Positions 34,469 through 41,853 of a DNA stretch of 64,000 nucleotides are shown here, in pieces. The notes beneath the pieces were generated by a model, which saw nothing but the letters and a program-made list of their open reading frames with translations, was not told the origin of the DNA and did not search any database. Origin of the DNA: Verrucomicrobiota bacterium (GTDB taxonomy: Bacteria; Verrucomicrobiota; Verrucomicrobiia; Chthoniobacterales; SZAS-18); NCBI GenBank assembly GCA_018240025.1, contig JAFEGM010000062.1, forward strand, positions 11,907 through 75,906, read 5' to 3'. Position numbers and translations under genes: made by a program. The first letter of the stretch is position 1. Every line of letters begins with the position of its first letter.

Positions 34469-34948
34469 ATGCAAATCGCGTCCAAATGGTTCCTTGGCCT
34501 CGCCCTCGGGGCGGCGGCCCTCGTCGCAACTCCCGCAAGCGTCCCCGCGGCGACCGGTGAGTCGCCCGCGCGCGACGAAATGCGCACGCTCATCCGCAGC
34601 CGGCTCACCGAGGCCGGCTTCACCACCGCGCAGAAAATCGAGGCCGGTCGCATCGTCCGCCGCCACGCTCCCACGGTTCTGCCGCTGGTCCGGCAGTGGC
34701 TCCAGGAGCGGCGCAGTCTGCGTGACCTGATGCAGGCGGAGCGTCTCGACGAAGCCGCCCTGCGGGCCCAGTCCACGCGGCTCGGCCAGGTGCAGACCGA
34801 ACTCCACCTGCAGGCGGCGCGGGCCTTCCAGGATCTCCGGCGCGTGGCCACGCCCGAGCAGCAGGCCAAGCTCCGGCAGCTCGAGCGCGAGGTGCGCGCC
34901 AAGGTGGACAGCCGCCTCGAGCGCCTGGGCGCGTGGTTGACCTCGTGA
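34469..34948 (+). CDS. Exported Spy/CpxP-like helical protein (unit 2)
   Basis: 159 residues. MQIASKWFLGLALGAAALV then ATPASVPAAT is a signal peptide. The remainder is alpha-helical, with the repeat-like TPEQQAKLRQLEREVRAKVD as in periplasmic chaperone/metal-sensor proteins. A good Shine-Dalgarno (GGGGGAG) lies 8 nt before the ATG, unlike most genes here. It precedes the ECF sigma factor of unit 2 by 29 bp, so it may be a periplasmic input to that regulator. Confidence 0.7.
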   Translation: MQIASKWFLGLALGAAALVATPASVPAATGESPARDEMRTLIRSRLTEAGFTTAQKIEAGRIVRRHAPTVLPLVRQWLQERRSLRDLMQAERLDEAALRAQSTRLGQVQTELHLQAARAFQDLRRVATPEQQAKLRQLEREVRAKVDSRLERLGAWLTS

Positions 34949-34977
34949 CAGCCGCGCCAGCATGCCGAGTTTCCGCA

Positions 34978-35541
34978 ATGCAACCCCCGCCCGGACAGGA
35001 GGACGATACCGCGCTGGTCCGGGCGGTGCAGGGAGGTGATGCCGATGCCTTCTCCGAACTGGTCCGACGCTACAAGTCCCGCGTCTTCGGCATCGCCTCG
35101 CGCTTCGCGCGCGGCCTGCACGAACTGGAGGACCTGGCCCAGGACATCTTCCTGCGGGCCTTCCGGAAAATCGGCGCATTCCGCAGCGAGGCGCCCTTCG
35201 AGCACTGGCTCTCCACCGTGGCGGTGCGGCGCTGCTACGACCACCTCCGGCGCACCAAGCACGAACGCACGGAGGAGTCGCTGGAGGCCATCGAGTTCGC
35301 CGCGGCCGACGACGAGCCCGAGCGCCGACGGGCCGCCCGCGAGGCGCACGAGGTCGTGCATCGCGCGCTGCAGCGCCTGCCAGCCGACATGCGGCTCGTG
35401 CTCACTCTGCTCGAGCTGGAGGACCGGAGCGTGCGCGAAATCGCCTCGCTCACCGGCTGGAGCGAAGGCAACGTCAAAACGCGGGCCCTGCGCGCTCGCG
35501 CCCGTTTGAAGGAAATCCTGCAAGCCCAGCGCCATGAATGA
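34978..35541 (+). CDS. ECF-type RNA polymerase sigma factor (unit 2)
   Basis: 187 residues. LVRRYKSRVFGIASRFAR and LEDLAQDIFLRAFRKIG (sigma-2), FEHWLSTVAVRRCYDHLRR (-10), then PADMRLVLTLLELEDRSVRE and IASLTGWSEGNVKTRALRA (sigma-4). ATG at 34978 chosen because upstream residues are not part of the fold and overlap the previous gene. It overlaps the following small TM gene by 8 bp, strong evidence that they are a sigma/anti-sigma pair. Confidence 0.9.
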   Translation: MQPPPGQEDDTALVRAVQGGDADAFSELVRRYKSRVFGIASRFARGLHELEDLAQDIFLRAFRKIGAFRSEAPFEHWLSTVAVRRCYDHLRRTKHERTEESLEAIEFAAADDEPERRRAAREAHEVVHRALQRLPADMRLVLTLLELEDRSVREIASLTGWSEGNVKTRALRARARLKEILQAQRHE

Positions 35542-35827
35542 TGCCCGCCCGCCCGTGACCGATGCCGAGCTCGATGCGCTCTTCGCCGCCGCCCGCTCGG
35601 TGCACGCCGAGACCAGCCGGCTCGAATACGCCTTCGAGATGCGTTTGGCCGCCCGCCTGCGCGCGGAGTCGTCCCTCGGCGCCTGGAGCTGGCGCCTGCT
35701 CCCGTGGTTCGCGGCCGTGACCGTGGCGGTGAGCGCCCTCAGCTACTCGACCCTCTTCGCCGACGGCCTGCCCACCCCGAACAATTTCGCCGAGTGGGTG
35801 CTCGTCCGCTTCCTGCCCCCGGTTTGA
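35534..35827 (+). CDS. Small one-TM protein, probable non-zinc anti-sigma factor (unit 2)
   Basis: 97 residues. A cytoplasmic segment of about 50 residues (TDAELDALFAAARSVHAETS), one TM helix (RLLPWFAAVTVAVSALSYS), and a short tail. No zinc anti-sigma motif. The start lies inside the sigma gene, 8 bp overlap. Same layout as the partners of units 1 and 3. Confidence 0.65.
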   Translation: MNDARPPVTDAELDALFAAARSVHAETSRLEYAFEMRLAARLRAESSLGAWSWRLLPWFAAVTVAVSALSYSTLFADGLPTPNNFAEWVLVRFLPPV

Positions 35828-35835
35828 GATCCCGC

Positions 35836-36243
35836 ATGTCGCGCCTCCGCTCCATCCTCAGCGTCACCGCCATCTTCGTGCTCGGCATGATCGTGGGCGG
35901 ACTGCTCGCCTTCGGCCTGGTCGACCGCATCCAGCGCCGGGCTTTCGTGGAAGGCGGCGGCGGCGCCGTGGCCGACCTGATGGCCCGCCGATTGTCGTAC
36001 CGTCTGCGGGCCGACAAGACCCAACGCGAGCAATTCCGGCAGATCTATCGCGAAGCCGCCGGCGACCTCGAGGTCGTGCGCCGCAAGGTGGCCCCCGACC
36101 TGCGCGAGATCTTCGAGCGCTCGGAGAAGAAATTCCGCGCCATCCTGCGGCCCGAGCAATTGGCGGAATTCGACCGCATCACCGCCCAACTACGCGCCAC
36201 CTGGGAGCGGGACAATCTGGTCGACCCGCCCCCGGCGAAGTGA
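35836..36243 (+). CDS. Membrane-anchored Spy/heavy-metal-sensor-like protein (unit 2)
   Basis: 135 residues. An N-terminal TM helix (ILSVTAIFVLGMIVGGLLAF) anchors a helical periplasmic domain with REQFRQIYREAAGDLEVV and FRAILRPEQLAEFDRITAQL, as in Spy/CpxP-like and metal-sensor proteins. It follows the probable anti-sigma gene by 8 bp. The set Spy-like, sigma, anti-sigma, Spy-like (34469-36243) reads as one envelope-stress unit; this is inference from order and topology. Confidence 0.7.
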   Translation: MSRLRSILSVTAIFVLGMIVGGLLAFGLVDRIQRRAFVEGGGGAVADLMARRLSYRLRADKTQREQFRQIYREAAGDLEVVRRKVAPDLREIFERSEKKFRAILRPEQLAEFDRITAQLRATWERDNLVDPPPAK

Positions 36244-36294
36244 CGGACCCCAGCGCCGGCTGGACAGGCGCGATTTTGGGTCCTCAATGACCGC

Positions 36295-36630
36295 ATGAGC
36301 GCGCAACCTTCCCGGTTCGTTCCGCTGCTGCGGGGACTGGCGGTGCTTTCGGCCGTCACCCTGCTCGGCCTCTACGTCGTGCAGGCCCAGCAGCAGGGCC
36401 AGAGCGCCGACAAGAAGAAACCCACCATGGCACCGGGCTCGAAGGCGCTGGCGCCGGAAACGAGCAAGGAAGTCCTGGCCGGCTCGAGCAAGAGCGGGAT
36501 GATCTTCAAACCCGCGCCTTCTCCGGGCCCGCAGCCGGCGGTCAAGGCCCCGGTCACGCCCACCCCCACGCCGGCGGTCACGACCACACCGGGTCCGACG
36601 CCCACGCCGACGCCAGTGCCGCCGAAATGA
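36295..36630 (+). CDS. Membrane-anchored protein with Thr-Pro repeat tail
   Basis: 111 residues. One N-terminal TM helix (LLRGLAVLSAVTLLGLYVV), a Gln/Lys-rich linker, then a low-complexity Pro/Thr tail (PVTPTPTPAVTTTPGPTPTP) that would extend into the periplasm or across the wall. No domain is recognised. The stop overlaps the start of the sterol-desaturase-like gene (ATGA), so the two are co-translated. Confidence 0.6.
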   Translation: MSAQPSRFVPLLRGLAVLSAVTLLGLYVVQAQQQGQSADKKKPTMAPGSKALAPETSKEVLAGSSKSGMIFKPAPSPGPQPAVKAPVTPTPTPAVTTTPGPTPTPTPVPPK

Positions 36631-37439
36631 GCCCGGTCGCGCTCCTGCTCAGCACGGGGGCCAGCCTGCTCTTTCTCGCCCTGATGTTCATCCCGTTGGA
36701 GCGCGCCTTCCCGGCGCGGCGCCAGCCGATCCTCCGACCCGCCTGGCGGACCGATCTGGCGTTTTTCCTTGGGCAATACCTGCTTTGGAGTGGCCTCGTG
36801 CTCGGCGTACTCAGCTACTTCCGCGAAGCGCTGACGTCGGTCGTGCCGGCCTGGTTCCGCGCCGCGGTGGCGGAGCAGCCTTGGTGGCTGCAGGCCATCG
36901 AAGTGGTGCTGCTCTCCGACCTGCTCATCTACTGGGGCCACCGGCTGCAGCACCGGGTGGACTTCCTCTGGCGCTTCCATGCGGTGCACCACAGCGCCGA
37001 GCATCTCGACTGGCTGGCGGCGCATCGCGAGCATCCGCTCGATTCCGTCTACACCATCGGCCTGATCAATCTGCCGGCCTTCGTGCTCGGCTTCCCACTC
37101 GAGACGCTGGCCGGCTTCCTGGCGTTCCGCGGGCTTTGGGCCATCTACATCCATTCGAATGTGCGCCTACCCACCGGCCCGCTGCGCTGGCTGCTGGGAG
37201 CGCCCGAATTGCACCACTGGCACCACGCGCGCGAACGCTTCGCCGGCAACTACGCCAACGTTTCGCCGCTGATGGATCTGCTCTTCGGCACCTACCGCTG
37301 TCCGGCCGAAGAGCCGGCGGCGCTGGGTCTGACGGAGCCATATCCGCAGAGCTATCTCGGACAACTCTCCCGCCCATTCAGCGGGCGTGGCTCCCGGGCC
37401 GAGCCGACCGCCTCGGACCAGCCGCCCGCGGCGCCGTAG
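36627..37439 (+). CDS. Sterol desaturase/fatty acid hydroxylase-type membrane enzyme
   Basis: 270 residues with 4-5 hydrophobic helices. The family di-iron His clusters are intact: HRLQH, HAVHHS, and HHWHHARERF late in the protein. Oxidises an aliphatic lipid using O2; substrate unknown, perhaps a hopanoid, sterol or fatty acid. Its start overlaps the previous gene by 4 bp. It ends 7 bp from the convergent TPR gene. Confidence 0.85.
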   Translation: MSPVALLLSTGASLLFLALMFIPLERAFPARRQPILRPAWRTDLAFFLGQYLLWSGLVLGVLSYFREALTSVVPAWFRAAVAEQPWWLQAIEVVLLSDLLIYWGHRLQHRVDFLWRFHAVHHSAEHLDWLAAHREHPLDSVYTIGLINLPAFVLGFPLETLAGFLAFRGLWAIYIHSNVRLPTGPLRWLLGAPELHHWHHARERFAGNYANVSPLMDLLFGTYRCPAEEPAALGLTEPYPQSYLGQLSRPFSGRGSRAEPTASDQPPAAP

Positions 37440-37446
37440 CCCGCCG

Positions 37447-39669
37447 TCAGGATTGTTTTTCCAGGATGCGCTGGACGATGTCCTTCTCCTCGCGACGGAG
37501 GTTGGATTTCCCGAGGACCTCGGCCAGCTGCCGCGCTTCGGCCATCTGGTCCGAGGCCGCCAGCACCGCGGCCACCACGACGAGTTGGGAGGGCGTGAAG
37601 GACTTACCGTCGAGCTTCTTCAGGTCGCCCAGCGGCGTGGAGGCGAGTGCGTTGCGAGCCTCGTCGGGCTTCCCTTGCCGCACGCAGATGAGGGCCAGGG
37701 TCAGGTTCGGCAGGCCGTTGTTCGCGCCCTCGGCGTTCAGACCCTCCACCACGCGGCGGGCCTCCTCGAGGTCGCGGCCGATGAGCGCGGTGGCGTGCGC
37801 CCAATTGAGGCGCATCTGCCGGTCGTTCGGCAGAGCCCGGCGCGCGGCGCTGAGCACCGCCACCAACTCGGCCGTGTCGTTGCGCGCCTCGGTTAGGCGC
37901 AGCAGCCCGTCCCAGCCGCCGCGCAGGAGCGGCGCGAGCTTGGTGGCATCGCGGTACAGCGGCTCGGCCACGTCGGGCGCGCCGCTCTCCTCGGCCGTGC
38001 GGGCCAGCGCCACCACCGCCTGGGCATTGCCGGACACCGCGTCGGACAGTTTCTTCCAGCGCCGGGCGGCGGCAGTCTGCTCGCCCAGCCGCGACGTGGC
38101 GATGGCCATCTGCAGCTCGGCCTCGTAGGCGCTGAGCGGGATGCGCTCGCCCTGAATCAGCTGGCGGATTTCCTTCCATTTCCCCAGCCCGCGCAGCGCA
38201 CTGACGTGGATGGAGGCCAGTTCCGTCCGGCGGGCCGCCACCTCCTGCGGCACCACTTCAAGGGCGCGGTCGTGCTCGCCCAGCGCCACCAGCCAGCGCG
38301 CCAGCACAGCCGTGTCGGGCGACTCCGGATCGCGTCCGAACTTGGCCAGCGCGGCGTCCACCGCCGACTCCCGCGAAAGCCCGAGGTGGCGGATGCTGAG
38401 GTTGGAAGCCAGCAACCAGGCCTGGATGCCGCCCTTCGGATGCGCCTTCAGCAGTTGAATCAGGCGCTCGACCTCCGGCTTGGTTGCGGCTTCGTCGCCG
38501 AGAGCGCGCCGACTCAGCTGGGTCAAGGCGGCCAGCCCGCGCTCGTCGGTCGCCTCCACGTGCTTCTGCAGTTCAGTCCAACCCTCGTCCTGGAACGGTG
38601 GCACCGTGAAATCCGTCAGCAGGGCCGCAATGTTCACCCGCTCGGCGGGAGTCGCGCGGGCGTCGGCAAGCAATTGCTGGCCGATCTGACCGGCGCGTTC
38701 CCGCTCGCCGCGCAGGGCCAGCACCCACAGCTCGGCGGTGCGGTCGGCGATCGAACCTCCCGTGGGACGCGCCAAAAGCTCGCGAAGCAGCGTCTCCGCC
38801 TGTGCCAGGCGTCCGGTGGAGGAGGCCAGGCCGGCGTAGCGCCGCAGGTCCTCGTCGGTCAGCTCTTTGCGCTCCTGCAGCTGCTGCCAAAGCTCGAGTC
38901 CGCGTGCGTCCTTCTGCTGGGTCATCCAACGGGCGTTGACGCGAATGACGGCGGACTCGGTGGGGCGCAGTTGATAGGCCGCCACGGCCCGCTCGGAGCC
39001 CTCGGTCCATTGCCCCGCGTCCATCAGGTTGCTCGCAGCGGAAGCCAGCCGATTGGCCTGGACGGTGCGCAACACCCGCAGTGCCGGCCGGGCGCTGAGC
39101 GCGCCCAGGACCAGCAGCACGACCAGCACGGCCGCCAGCTTGACCCGGAAGTAGATCTTGGCGGCTCGGATCGTCTCCTCGCGTGGACTGAGCAGATCGG
39201 TCGGCTTGATGAAGCGCTCCAGCCACTTCGGCGGCATGGGCGGCAGATCGCCCGGCGGCAGCTGCAGCATGGGGTCGTCCATCGCCCCGGTGGGCACCAG
39301 AGCGCGCTGCCGACGTCGCTCGCGCCGCTCCTCGTCGGTCAGCTCCGGCTCGGCCGGGGCCTCCGGCGTCTCGGCCGACTTTTCCGTTCCCTCCGTTGCC
39401 TCGGACTTGGTGGCCTGGCCGGATTCCGCGGTTTTCGCGGCGTCTGCGGCCGGCTTCGCCTCGCCCTGCGATCCTTCAGCGGCCCGCTGCGAGGCCAGGG
39501 CCAGCGCCTCGGCGGCCCGGGCCAGCGCCGCCGCCGCCTCGCCCAGGGCGCGGGCGCTGTCGACATCGGGCAGCGGATGCTTGGTCGGCACCTGGGCAGC
39601 CTCGAAAACGGCCGCCGCAGCGTCAGCCAGGGCTTTGGAAGGTTGGGGTACCGGGGCGGGGTCGGACAT
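37447..39669 (-). CDS. TM-anchored TPR protein
   Basis: About 740 residues. A long Ala/Glu-rich cytoplasmic N-terminus (SRALGEAAAALARAAEAL style; EATEGTEKSAETPEAPAEPE) leads to one TM helix (LAAVLVVLLVLGALSARPAL). Then come about 10 TPR-like helical repeats (GQWTEGSERAVAAYQLRPTE; GRLAQAETLLRELLARP) to a C-terminal RILEKQS. An ATG six codons upstream (39687) is an alternative start. It resembles the second TPR protein at 41854-43329 in layout (N-terminal soluble, TM, TPR), though on the other strand. Probably a scaffold in the periplasm. Confidence 0.8.
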   Translation of the reverse strand: MSDPAPVPQPSKALADAAAAVFEAAQVPTKHPLPDVDSARALGEAAAALARAAEALALASQRAAEGSQGEAKPAADAAKTAESGQATKSEATEGTEKSAETPEAPAEPELTDEERRERRRQRALVPTGAMDDPMLQLPPGDLPPMPPKWLERFIKPTDLLSPREETIRAAKIYFRVKLAAVLVVLLVLGALSARPALRVLRTVQANRLASAASNLMDAGQWTEGSERAVAAYQLRPTESAVIRVNARWMTQQKDARGLELWQQLQERKELTDEDLRRYAGLASSTGRLAQAETLLRELLARPTGGSIADRTAELWVLALRGERERAGQIGQQLLADARATPAERVNIAALLTDFTVPPFQDEGWTELQKHVEATDERGLAALTQLSRRALGDEAATKPEVERLIQLLKAHPKGGIQAWLLASNLSIRHLGLSRESAVDAALAKFGRDPESPDTAVLARWLVALGEHDRALEVVPQEVAARRTELASIHVSALRGLGKWKEIRQLIQGERIPLSAYEAELQMAIATSRLGEQTAAARRWKKLSDAVSGNAQAVVALARTAEESGAPDVAEPLYRDATKLAPLLRGGWDGLLRLTEARNDTAELVAVLSAARRALPNDRQMRLNWAHATALIGRDLEEARRVVEGLNAEGANNGLPNLTLALICVRQGKPDEARNALASTPLGDLKKLDGKSFTPSQLVVVAAVLAASDQMAEARQLAEVLGKSNLRREEKDIVQRILEKQS

Positions 39670-39701
39670 CGACGGAGGCGGATGCATAGCTGGGAATCCC
39701 C

Positions 39702-39779
39702 AAGTCCGAAATCCGAAATCCGCCGAGGCCCGGCCGGCGGAGGGCCCCAGGCCGCATTTTCGCATTCCGAAAACGGAAT
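39702..39779. repeat. GAAATCCG direct repeat and small palindrome before ECF unit 3
   Basis: AGTCCGAAATCCGAAATCCG lies at about 39703-39722, with two GAAATCCG units. The inverse form occurs at 41809-41830, so copies bracket the sigma/PDZ unit. Separately ATTCCG-AAAA-CGGAAT (39764-39779) is a perfect 6-bp hairpin or dyad and may be regulatory for the sigma gene. Confidence 0.5.
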
Positions 39780-39852
39780 TTCGGGCGATGCGAGCAACGT
39801 GCAGACGGAATCCCCTCGCGGCGGCGTTGAGCAGGTGAATGACGCCTCGCCG

Positions 39853-40401
39853 ATGGTTGCCGTGATGTCCCTGCCGGAGATCGAATCGCCCGCCGCTGCC
39901 ACGGCCGGCGAGCCGTGGCGCGAATTGTTCCGCAGCCAGGCGCCCCGCCTGCTGCTCTACGCCCGGCAGTTCGCCCATGAGGCCGCCGGCGCCGAGGACA
40001 TCGTACAGGAGGCGTTCGTGCGCTGCTGGCAAAGGTATGGCGAGGGCGGACGGACCACGCCCGCGCTGCTCTTTTCGGCCGCCCGGACGATCGGCCTCGA
40101 CCACCTCCGCGCCCGGGCCCGCCGCCAGCAGCGCGAGGCGGCGGTCGCGCCCGACCCCGCCGCGGCGGAGTGGTTCGCCTGCCCGGCCGAGGAGGCGGAA
40201 CGGGCTGAGGCCATCGCGCTCGCCCTGCAGCGCCTGCCTTCGGCCCAGCGCGAAGTCGTGGTCCTCCGCATCTGGGGCGATCTGCGCTTTGCCGAGATCG
40301 CCTCCGTCCTCGCCATTCCCGAGGACACCGCCTCTTCCCGCTTTCGCTACGCCCTGGCCGCCCTGCGCGACCTGCTGCCGGCCTCGTTGCTCCGCCCCTG
40401 A
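39853..40401 (+). CDS. ECF-type RNA polymerase sigma factor (unit 3)
   Basis: 182 residues. LFRSQAPRLLLYARQFAHEA then AEDIVQEAFVRCWQRYG (sigma-2), LLFSAARTIGLDHLRARARR, and PSAQREVVVLRIWGDLRFAE with IASVLAIPEDTASSRFRYAL (sigma-4). The start could also be GTG 39835 or ATG 39865; 39853 is a compromise. The downstream small TM protein begins 12 bp after the stop. Similar in length and arrangement to unit 1. Confidence 0.85.
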   Translation: MVAVMSLPEIESPAAATAGEPWRELFRSQAPRLLLYARQFAHEAAGAEDIVQEAFVRCWQRYGEGGRTTPALLFSAARTIGLDHLRARARRQQREAAVAPDPAAAEWFACPAEEAERAEAIALALQRLPSAQREVVVLRIWGDLRFAEIASVLAIPEDTASSRFRYALAALRDLLPASLLRP

Positions 40402-40413
40402 TTTTCGCCAGCC

Positions 40414-40866
40414 ATGAATGCACCTGAACTTCCGCCCGATCTCGCCGAACTCGAGGCCCGGCTGCGCGCCCTGGCGCCCGCCCCGGCCCCGCGGGCTCTG
40501 GAGCAGGCCACGGCCACCCGACTGCAGCGCCCGGCCGTGGCCGCCTTCCCCCGCCGATCGCACTACGCGCTCGGCGGCCTGCTCGCGGCGGCGGCCGCAG
40601 TGGCGCTGCTGGTTTCCGTCGCGCCGCCTCCGGCGCCCTCCCCGGCCGACTCGTCGCTTCCGCGCTGGACCCGGGCCGGCAGCGAGACGCAGGAGGTGGG
40701 CGAGTCCGACGACGGCCTCGTCGTCTCGGCCGACGGCAGCTGGCTGCGCCGCGTGCGGCTGGATTATGTCGATACCGTGCGCTGGGCCGACCCGGCCACC
40801 GGTGCCCAGCTCGTCGTCACCACCCCGCGCCAGGAGATTTTCGTCGAACCCATCCGACCTTTCTGA
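40414..40866 (+). CDS. Small one-TM protein, probable non-zinc anti-sigma factor (unit 3)
   Basis: 150 residues. The cytoplasmic N-terminus (LPPDLAELEARLRALAPAPA) is followed by a TM helix (YALGGLLAAAAAVALLVSV) and a periplasmic domain of about 70 residues with beta pattern (DGSWLRRVRLDYVDTVRWAD). No HxxxCxxC. Position and layout suggest anti-sigma; the periplasmic domain could sense the signal with the PDZ protein that follows after 35 bp. Confidence 0.6.
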   Translation: MNAPELPPDLAELEARLRALAPAPAPRALEQATATRLQRPAVAAFPRRSHYALGGLLAAAAAVALLVSVAPPPAPSPADSSLPRWTRAGSETQEVGESDDGLVVSADGSWLRRVRLDYVDTVRWADPATGAQLVVTTPRQEIFVEPIRPF

Positions 40867-40901
40867 CGGTCGCCGCCATTCACTCTCTATCCGATTCAGC
40901 C

Positions 40902-41798
40902 ATGCGTTACCTCCTCGTTCCCCTGCTCGCCGCTTCCGCGCTCGCCCAGCCGGCTCCGCCCAAGGCCCCCGCCCCGCCGACCCCGCCCAGTCCTCCGTCC
41001 CGCACCGCGATCGCGCGTGAGCCGGTGTCGTTCCTCGGAGTGGTGACCGTACCCGCCGCCGGCGCGCTTTCCGAGCAGCTCGGCCTGCCACCCGGTTTCG
41101 GCTTGGTGGTCGAGAATGTGGTGCCGGACAGCCCGGCGGCCGCGGCGGGGCTGAAGCGCTACGACATTCTCAAGACGGCCGGCGACCAGAAGCTGGTCTC
41201 GCCCGACCAACTGGCCGCCCTCGTGCGTGCCACGAAAGACGGCGAGGAGATGACGCTCACCCTGCTGCGCAAGGGCAAGGAGGAGAAAGTGACCGCGAAG
41301 CTGGTCAAGCGTGCGCCCGAGGAACGGGAAACGCGCCGCTTCCGTCTGCGCGATCTCCTTGGCGGCAGCGTGCCGGAGGATGTCATGATCGAATCCGGCC
41401 CGGGTGAGAACATGCGCAAGCGCGTCATCATTCGCCCCGGTCGCGACGGCGAGGCGCGGGTCAGCGCGCGCGGCCTGCAAAGCGGGCGTGTCCAGTTCAA
41501 GGACGACAAGGGGGAAATCGACCTCGAGATGCGCGAGGGCAAGACCACCCTGAAGGTTCGCAAAGCCGACGGCACGCTCGTCTTCGAGGGCCCGATCAAC
41601 ACCGATGAGGAGCGCAAGAAGGTGCCCGCGGAATGGCTCGAGCGGGTCGAACGCATCGAACGCGAACGGTCCAGCGGCCGGGAGACCGGCGCCACCGGCC
41701 CGGAAATCGATTTCTGGATCGACGACGGCGAAGGCGAGGGTCTGCCGCCCGTGCCGCCGATCCCACCGCGCCCGGCGGCGTCGGCCGAGCGCATCTAG
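40902..41798 (+). CDS. Exported PDZ-domain protein (unit 3)
   Basis: 298 residues. Signal peptide MRYLLVPLLAASALAQ, a Pro-rich linker, and a PDZ domain at about 45-135 (FGLVVENVVPDSPAAAAGLK then RYDILKTAGDQKLVSPDQLA). The second half is charged and repeats beta strands (RVQFKDDKGEIDLEMREGKT), ending in an acidic, Pro-rich tail. No protease domain, so it may bind envelope-protein C-termini as a sensor for the sigma unit. Confidence 0.75.
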   Translation: MRYLLVPLLAASALAQPAPPKAPAPPTPPSPPSRTAIAREPVSFLGVVTVPAAGALSEQLGLPPGFGLVVENVVPDSPAAAAGLKRYDILKTAGDQKLVSPDQLAALVRATKDGEEMTLTLLRKGKEEKVTAKLVKRAPEERETRRFRLRDLLGGSVPEDVMIESGPGENMRKRVIIRPGRDGEARVSARGLQSGRVQFKDDKGEIDLEMREGKTTLKVRKADGTLVFEGPINTDEERKKVPAEWLERVERIERERSSGRETGATGPEIDFWIDDGEGEGLPPVPPIPPRPAASAERI

Positions 41799-41808
41799 CC
41801 GAGGCCTT

Positions 41809-41830
41809 CGGATTTCGGATTTCCGATCCG
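41809..41830. repeat. Inverse copy of the GAAATCCG repeat after the PDZ gene
   Basis: CGGATTTCGGATTTCCGATCCG (41809-41830, broken here for clarity as CGGATTTCGGATTTC then CGATCCG) is the reverse complement of the GAAATCCGAAATCCG core at 39708-39722, within one or two bases. The pair brackets the ECF unit 3 region. Confidence 0.45.
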
Positions 41831-41853
41831 TCAGAACTCGCTAGGGTCGGGGC

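Noticed and set aside
36530-36620. Microsatellite-like ACGCCCACC runs as a non-coding repeat
   Set aside because: They encode the Thr-Pro tail of an open gene whose stop overlaps the next start, so they are best explained as coding low complexity.
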